Notes under the pieces: model-generated
What the model saw: only the letters and a program-made list of their open reading frames with translations
Told to the model about the DNA's origin: nothing
The model's database searches: none
Source: Lasiodiplodia sp. COLG20
Taxonomy: Eukaryota > Ascomycota > Dothideomycetes > Botryosphaeriales > Botryosphaeriaceae
NCBI GenBank assembly: GCA_009801085.1
Contig: VNWV01000005.1
Span: forward strand, 1,674,001-1,738,000
DNA: 64,000 nt
Direction of reading: 5' to 3'
Part shown: piece after piece, positions 58,208-64,000 of the stretch
Numbering within the stretch: position 1 is the first letter of the stretch
How the letters are laid out: each line of letters opens with the position of its first letter
Program-made: the position numbers and the translations under genes

Positions 58208-58563
58208 CATGGGCGAAAAAGAAATTGATGGTAGCTTTCGACTGCGATATCCTCTATAGATGCCTACTGGCCTCTCGCTGTCACTTCTTTTCCCTTTTGT
58301 TTTGCACACAACGCAGCTTTATCACTAGCCTTTATATCACTGTGTATATTTGCTTTGCGTTGTATGAACCAGTACGACCATTCGGATGCAAGACTGCCTC
58401 CTCCATTCGGAGAGATCAACGATTTCCATAACCTCCCTTTCAAAGCCCGCATTACCTACATATATACAACTAAAAGACAATTTTTTTCCCGTCATCCACT
58501 CGTCCACTCATAAGCATATCCATACATCCACTTCATACCCTTCCCAAACCCCAGTCAACCAAC

Positions 58564-61266
58564 TCAAAACCCTCCTCCTGCACCACCAGCACCACCACTG
58601 GGCCTAAACCCAACATGCAACCTATCCGCCACGACGCCACCACCCCTACCCCTACCACCCACATCCCGCTGCTGCTGTTGCTGCTGCTGCACTTGCTGCC
58701 CCTGTCCCTCATCCCCGCTGTTCCCGCCCACATCGCTCATCTCCACCTCCACCATGGCCGCGTCCAACCCCGAGCTACCAGGCCTGCCGTCGCTGCCGCC
58801 GCTCCGCCCGTGCCCACCGCTCGAACTCGACCGCATGCGCCGCATCGCCGGCACAGCCACGGGCTCGGCCTCGGCCGCGGCCTGCGTGGCAAGGTATGCT
58901 AGCTCTTGCGTAGGCCGCAGCTTGGGTGAGTTGCTGCTAGCACGGCTACGGGTATCGACGAGAGGGCCCTCCGATTCAGGCGGGTTGATGGTGCCGGCTT
59001 CCAGCGAGGGGCCGAGGTCGTAGGCGCTGGAGTTGTTGGTCGAGTTGCCGCCGTCGTTACCACCGCGGCGGTCGTAGCGCGGGCTGGGGCTGAGGTCGTC
59101 GAGCTGGCGTTCGGCCTGGGCGTCCTGCAGCTGGACGGCGCGCTCGCGCTCGTCGTTTTCGAGCTCGCGCAGCCAGCGGCGCGCCATCTGCCGCTTGAAG
59201 CGCGCGTACAGGCTGAGGTCGTCGGCCGGGTTGTAGCCCTTGGCGCGGATGGTGCGGTCCGGGTTGAACCAGTGCCGCACCAGGCGCCACTTGAGTCGGT
59301 TGAAGACACTGCCGCCCTGGTCGCGCTCGACGGCGGCGACGTGTTGGCGCGGCCCTTCGCGCGCCCACACGCGCGGGTAGTTGTCGCTGAACTCGTGGAA
59401 CAGGTGCTCGTACACGCCGCGCTGCGAGTCGGTCGGGTCGTTGTCCAGTCCCGGCCCGGCGCGCTTGAAGAAGAGCCAGAAGAGCACGACGAGTACCATG
59501 AGTGGGACGGTGACGATGAAGTACCACTTGAGTTCTGGGTTGTTCTCGTCTTTTGAGAAGATGTCGACGTTCATTCCAAAGAAACCACTGATGAAGGTCA
59601 ACGGCAAGAAGATGAAGGTAATCCAGGAGAGGCGCCACATGCTGGTGTCGAGCTGTAGGCCGAGTCGCGAATCCCTGATCTCTACGCTCTTATACATCAT
59701 GTCAGACAAATTTTGGGTTGGCTTGATAAGATCCTCATTGACGGAATTGGCAATCTTATCAAACTCCTCAGCACTCTGCGAGATCCATTCTTCGGGGCCT
59801 TCGTCTCCGGTGACGTCTTTCATCATGTTGCGGACGTCCTTGGCGAGGTCAATGTGCAGGTAGATCAGCTTTTCGACCTTGAGCCACAAAGACGAATTGA
59901 TCCACAGCTCGGGAGCACGAGACTCATCAGCCGGGTTCTCGTAGATTTTGTCTTCCAAAATGCTGACGTGAGTCTCGCAAGCGTGCATGAACCTCTCCCA
60001 ACCCACCGTGATCGCCTTGAAGATGTCCTTCAGCACCAGGTCCATGCACTCCACGGCCAATTGGTCATCCGTTACTTTCTGCTCCTTCTTAAGATAGAAC
60101 GGCAGCCGGCGCCACCTCGCCTCAATCTCGTTCCTCGCCTGGATCAGCGTGTCCTCGGGGCTGTTCGACTGCGAGTTCTCAAACAAAATGACGGTGCTTC
60201 CGTTATCCAGCTCTTCCAGGTGCGGGAAGTAGCCGTGACCATTGTTGCCGTTAGCCTCCTTGTAGTGGTGGTTGCGGTGCTCATATTGCTTCTTCAAGCG
60301 CTTATACTCGCTGTACTCCTCCTGGTTGTAGGGGTTGCGCATCGGCACCTCGAAATCGCCCGTGTGCACGTCGGGTTGCTCCTCGCGCGGCTCGCTGTGC
60401 TGGACGTAGACCGAGACGCGCTGGACGAAGACGTCGTAGCCGTAGACGGGCGTCTCAAACGGGTCGTACGTGTTGAGCTCCATCATCTTGACCTTCTCGT
60501 CGTCCGCATCCTTGTTGTACTTGCGCGCGTCGTAGTGCTTCAGGTAATCCAGGCCGAAGGCGCAGCGGCTGATGCCGCGCCACGGGTCGCGCTGCGGGCG
60601 GAAGGTGCGCGCGTTCAGCACCGGCTTGCCCGCGCGCTGCTGCGGCCGCTCGAAGCGCGCCCACCGCCCGAAGGCCGTGCCCACGATGTCGTCGTCGTGC
60701 TCCATGTTGAACTTGCGCAGCAGGTAGTTGTTCGCCCACGACGCGTTCTGCACGTGGATCACCCGCAGGATCGACGACTCCCGCAGCGCCCGGTTCTCTA
60801 GCAGCGTGCGCAGGCCCTTGACGCTGCGGATCTCTTGCGCCGATATGCGCCGTTTACCGTCTTCATCGCCTGTTTACGCGACGCTGGGTGTAAGCTGAGT
60901 GTGTTGGATAGCGGGGGAATCGGGAGAGAGACGCACTTCGACCTAGGTAGTCGATTACCAGCACTCTGCCATCCTTCCAGTCGGCTGGGTCCCATGGTGT
61001 GTTCCAATCAGGCCCCGGGCTGCGTCTGCGATGAGGGCGTCCGTAGCGCTGCTGTTCCGGCGGGGGTTCTGTTCTGCGTTTTGGAAGCGTCTGCTCGGGG
61101 CTCGGAGGGTCTGCAGAGTTTCAGCATCTGGCCGGCGAGCAATTGCTTCCGCCTGCAGGAGCATACCTGATTGAATGTCTTCTAGCGGTTCTTCGTAGCT
61201 GGTGTCCTCGACGGAGATGGAGGGTGCGGAGAGGGTCCGCCGAGGTTCTAGCGGTGGCGCCGCCAT
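58564..61266 (-). CDS. CorA-type divalent metal ion transporter
   Basis: Exons complement(58564..60869, 60943..61110, 61167..61266), 857 aa. Mg2+/metal channel of the CorA/Alr/Mrs2 superfamily. The signature GMN is in FGMNVDIF (about residue 523), between the two C-terminal membrane segments ITFIFLPLTFISGFF and WYFIVTVPLMVLVVLFWLFF. The preceding long helix carries LDTSMWRLSW. The N-terminal part has DWNTPWDPADWKDGRVLVIDYLG and LRTLLENRALRESSILRVIHVQNASW, typical of large fungal members. The C-terminal tail (about 280 residues) is disordered, with a poly-Gln run and a Gly-rich end. Intron 1 (GTATGC...CTGCAG) and intron 2 (GTCGAA...AACAG) were chosen because only they link the frames. Confidence 0.9.
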
Positions 61267-61863
61267 AGCTTAGTTGCTTAGTCGCGATCGTCTGGTAGCT
61301 GGAAAGAACGTGGGAGCATGTATATGCGCAGCAGGTTGCACGAAGAAAAAATGGCGGAAAAGGAGAGCACCGCGAGCGTATGAATCATGAAGCATATATT
61401 GCTAGCTGTAGGGCTGTCAGAGCCGCAGCTTGGGGAGCGCATTCCCCGTGGTCCTGCAGGTGACTGGCGCCGAGCGCGGCTGAGTTGCGAGACCCGCTCC
61501 TGCTGACCCAAAATTATCCTAATAAAGAAGCAGGAATGGAAAAATAAGGCACCAGCGGCCGATCTGTAAGCGCGTGTGCTCCGCCTTTCGCTGCGCCTAT
61601 GGGGCTGAGATGCCGATTTTCCATGCACGAGTCACCTGTGCACACCACCACCTCTTCCTCCGGGGGCCAAAACCCGCCATTCTTCCAGTCTCGCCATGTA
61701 AGCTTCTGCCTCCCAAAACCCTATCATTACCACCTGTTGGTTCCCGTTGCGCCAAAGAATGCTACCGTAAACCGTACACATCCATGAAGAAGAAGTCGGG
61801 GATGCGTGCCTCCCGAGCTGTAAAAGAAGCTTTTTCCAACACACACCGACATTGTCGGCTCGC
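61267..61863. other. Spacer between TAF12 and the CorA gene
   Basis: Tandem genes on the minus strand; holds the TAF12 3' flank and the CorA promoter. No gene seen. Confidence 0.45.
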
Positions 61864-63827
61864 TTAATCCGTCTTCCCACCCATGACCTTCGCGGCTTGG
61901 ACGGCATTCATCTTTTGAGTCCAGCCTGGCGCCGGTTGGAACTTGCGAACCGTGCGGATCTCGTCCGATGCGTAGCCCGGGATGCGGATGTTGTAGTTGC
62001 GTTCCAAGATGTTCTGGATGTCGCGGATTTCGAGTTGCGATGACTCGCGAAGCTTAGCAAGCTTGCACGCCGACGACACGACGTTGTCCAAAAAGTCGTC
62101 CGCCAGCTGGAGCATTGCCTGTGAACAGAGTTAGCCTGTGTCCCCTCCGCTCAGCGAGAGCGACTCACCTCTTCGACCTCGGGCGATAGCGCTTCACCTG
62201 TGGGCTCACCCGACCCAGTCACCTGTCTCACCAATTCGTCAAGCTTCTTCTTGCTCAGTACTCTATTCTCATCGCCCTCCAGGTGGTACTGCGGGTGCCC
62301 TGCAATGACAGGCTGTCCCATCATGCCAGGCGCGCCGTTGCTGGGTCCTCCGAGGGTTGGTCTGGCAGGCCCCATGGTGACGGGGTGAGGCGGTGGAGCA
62401 TTGAGCGTCTTTGGGATTGGCATCTTGGGGTTTGTCATTTGATCAGTTCGATTCCCAATAGACTGGTAGCCCTGTGCTGCTGGAATTTGCGGCGTGCCGC
62501 GGCTGTCCGAGTACGTGCGGGCGGCGTTTGCCATGGCCTGGCCGTGCGTCAATGGGATAGGGCCATTGGGGTTTGCACTCGGCGGGTGCGGCGAGTGTTG
62601 CATCTGGTTCATTTGAGATGCCTGCTGCGGGTTGAGCGGGGGCCGCTGTTGGTTCATGGTTTGCTGCTGTTGCATCTGCCCGCCCTGCGGCGTGACCTGT
62701 CCACTGAAAGGAGGCTGACCCGGTGGCTGCGATCCAGCATTTGCTGGGCTCATCGGTGGTTGCTGCTGACGCGCCGCATGCATCGCCGGATTGGTAGCAA
62801 TGGGCTGGTTCTGTCCGCCCTGCTGCGGCTGCTGCGGCGGATGGCCGGGCTGGCCGCCCATTTGCATGGGCTGTTGCGGTTGGGCGGGCGTTGGGGCCGC
62901 TACGGGAGTTTCGGATTTGACCTGTTGTCCATTTGGCTGCTGAGGAGTTTGCTGCGGCTGTTGCGGGGTTTGCTGGACCGCAGCTTGCGGCTGTTGCTGC
63001 TGAACCGGCGGCTTCGGTTGTTGCTGTTGCTGGGGAGGCTGCTGTGTGTGCTGCTGCTGAGGCGGTTGCTGAGGCGGCTGACTCTGTTGATTCTGTTGAT
63101 TCTGCATTGCATTCTGCTTGAGTTGCTCCTGATTCTTTCTGAACTCGGCAACAGATCTCTTGACCTGGTTATATTGCGCCTCCATCTGTGGTTTCTGGTT
63201 GAGCCAGTTCGGGGGGATCTCCTGCCCATTTTGCTGGCGTTCCTGCATCATAGCCGTCATCTTCTTTAGGTTATTTGCGAGCTGCTCCTGCCTGTGGAGC
63301 ATTGAGGCGTAGTGATTTTTGACCTCTCTCAGTTTGGCCTCTGCCTCGGGCGTTCCAGTAGGGATGTTAGGCGGCAGCTGGAATGGAAAGCTGTTGATGT
63401 GCTGTACAATTTGGGCCGGGAGCTGATTCCCGCCGCCTGGATGCGCGGGTTGGCCCTGGTTCTGTTGCTGAGGCGGTTGCTGCGCAGGCTGGCCTTGACT
63501 TTGGGGCCTGTCGGCTTGAGGCTGCTGCTGTTGCGCCTGCTGGGCCGGTTGTCCGCCGCCACCTGCGCCGCCAGCGGCTGCCTGCTGAGCTGCCTGGGCT
63601 GCCTTCCATTCGTTCATCTCCTTGCCCATTTTCTTCGTAAACTCTAGCAGCTTTGCAGCCGCCGTCTTATACTCGTTGCTCTCCTTGTCATGCTTCTGGA
63701 AAGCCTCGTAAAGACTTGCGACTCCGCGGGTGTATGTGGCCTTTTGTTGGTCGGTCAAATGCGGAAGGGTTTGGATCTGGTTGACACGGATGCCAGGCGG
63801 AAGAGGACGGGCTTGCTGTTGACTCAT
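61864..63827 (-). CDS. TAF12: TFIID/SAGA subunit TAF12
   Basis: Exons complement(61864..62118, 62169..63827), 637 aa. TAF12 pairs with TAF4 in TFIID and with Ada1 in SAGA through a histone fold. That fold spans the intron near the C-terminus: LSPEVEE then [39 protein letters not shown] sequence, ending [17 protein letters not shown]. The N-terminal region ([28 protein letters not shown]) is followed by long Gln/Pro-rich activator-like stretches (about residues 90-430). The intron has GTGAGT and CACAG and is phase 0. The frame is open upstream to the window edge; I chose the ATG at 63827 (MSQQQARP), and the actual start could lie further up. Confidence 0.93.
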
Positions 63828-64000
63828 GGTGAGGTTGGGTGGCAGCGCTGGGCAGCTGCCGGGCGGTGCGTTGAAGGTCTTGCGATAGACAGGTGTTGGG
63901 TCGCGGTGGTGGGCATATGCCGAGTAGTGCGATAGGTACGCGTTCGCGCGTCGGCGTTGGGCGGCGTGGGTGCTTGCTAGCGGATCTGCGGGCGACAAAC

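Larger units (their letters stand above)
56299..58563. other. 2.3 kb intergenic with repeat remnants and MITE copy 7
   Basis: GC-rich to about 57.1 kb with chance frames (56542..57024 -), then AT-rich. Holds the right copy of the inverted duplication and MITE copy 7. No gene accepted. Confidence 0.45.

Noticed and set aside
59713..60801. 362-codon plus-strand open frame rich in Val/Leu
   Set aside because: Antisense shadow of the CorA gene; hydrophobic look comes from complementing acidic codons.

Overview
The window is nuclear DNA of a filamentous ascomycete (Pezizomycotina; Dothideomycetes is my guess, low confidence). The evidence is short GT-AG introns of about 45-65 nt in most genes, a HET-domain gene, a JHD1-type demethylase with a PHD finger, a GlfA/GlfB galactofuranose gene pair, and decayed sequence that looks like repeat-induced point mutation (RIP).

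Layout. 1.0-7.8 kb: JHD1 histone demethylase (-) divergent from the SF3b p14 splicing factor (+). 9.0-12.2 kb: two divergent genes that together should make UDP-rhamnose (3,5-epimerase/4-reductase on -, UDP-glucose 4,6-dehydratase on +), sharing a 0.7 kb promoter rich in dyads. 12.3-18.4 kb: a degenerate island with two convergent, unrecognised pseudogenes full of in-frame stops explainable as C-to-T changes, plus six copies of a roughly 80-95 bp palindromic MITE (a seventh lies at 58.1 kb). 18.4-21.5 kb: no gene seen. 21.5-26.0 kb: UDP-galactopyranose mutase (-) divergent from a triose-phosphate-translocator-family carrier (+), the arrangement of fungal glfA-glfB. 26.0-30.3 kb: gene-poor. 30.3-36.2 kb: SOF1 (-) and RPN6 (+) head to head, then a HET-domain protein. 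36.6-40.3 kb: GH47 alpha-mannosidase (-) and a Ure2-like glutathione transferase (+). 41.4-41.8 kb: a small secreted protein with dibasic Kex2-type sites. 41.8-45.7 kb: no gene seen. 45.7-49.5 kb: class I methyltransferase (+) and a protein with a fungal STAND/HeLo-like N-terminus and a long coiled coil (-). 50.5-54.2 kb: mitochondrial ribosomal protein S18 (-) and a CIA84-like PPR protein (+), divergent. 55.1-56.3 kb: four-helix membrane protein. 58.6-61.3 kb: CorA-type metal transporter. 61.9-63.8 kb: TAF12.

How the genes fit together. Four genes in two divergent pairs supply activated sugars for the cell surface (UDP-rhamnose; UDP-galactofuranose and its Golgi carrier). They lie either side of a transposon- and mutation-scarred island. 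The rest are housekeeping genes (chromatin, splicing, ribosome biogenesis, proteasome, mitochondrion, transcription) mixed with accessory genes (HET, secreted peptide, HeLo-like, methyltransferase). Exon boundaries were assigned by hand from splice signals, reading phase and remembered family conservation; no alignment or database search was run.
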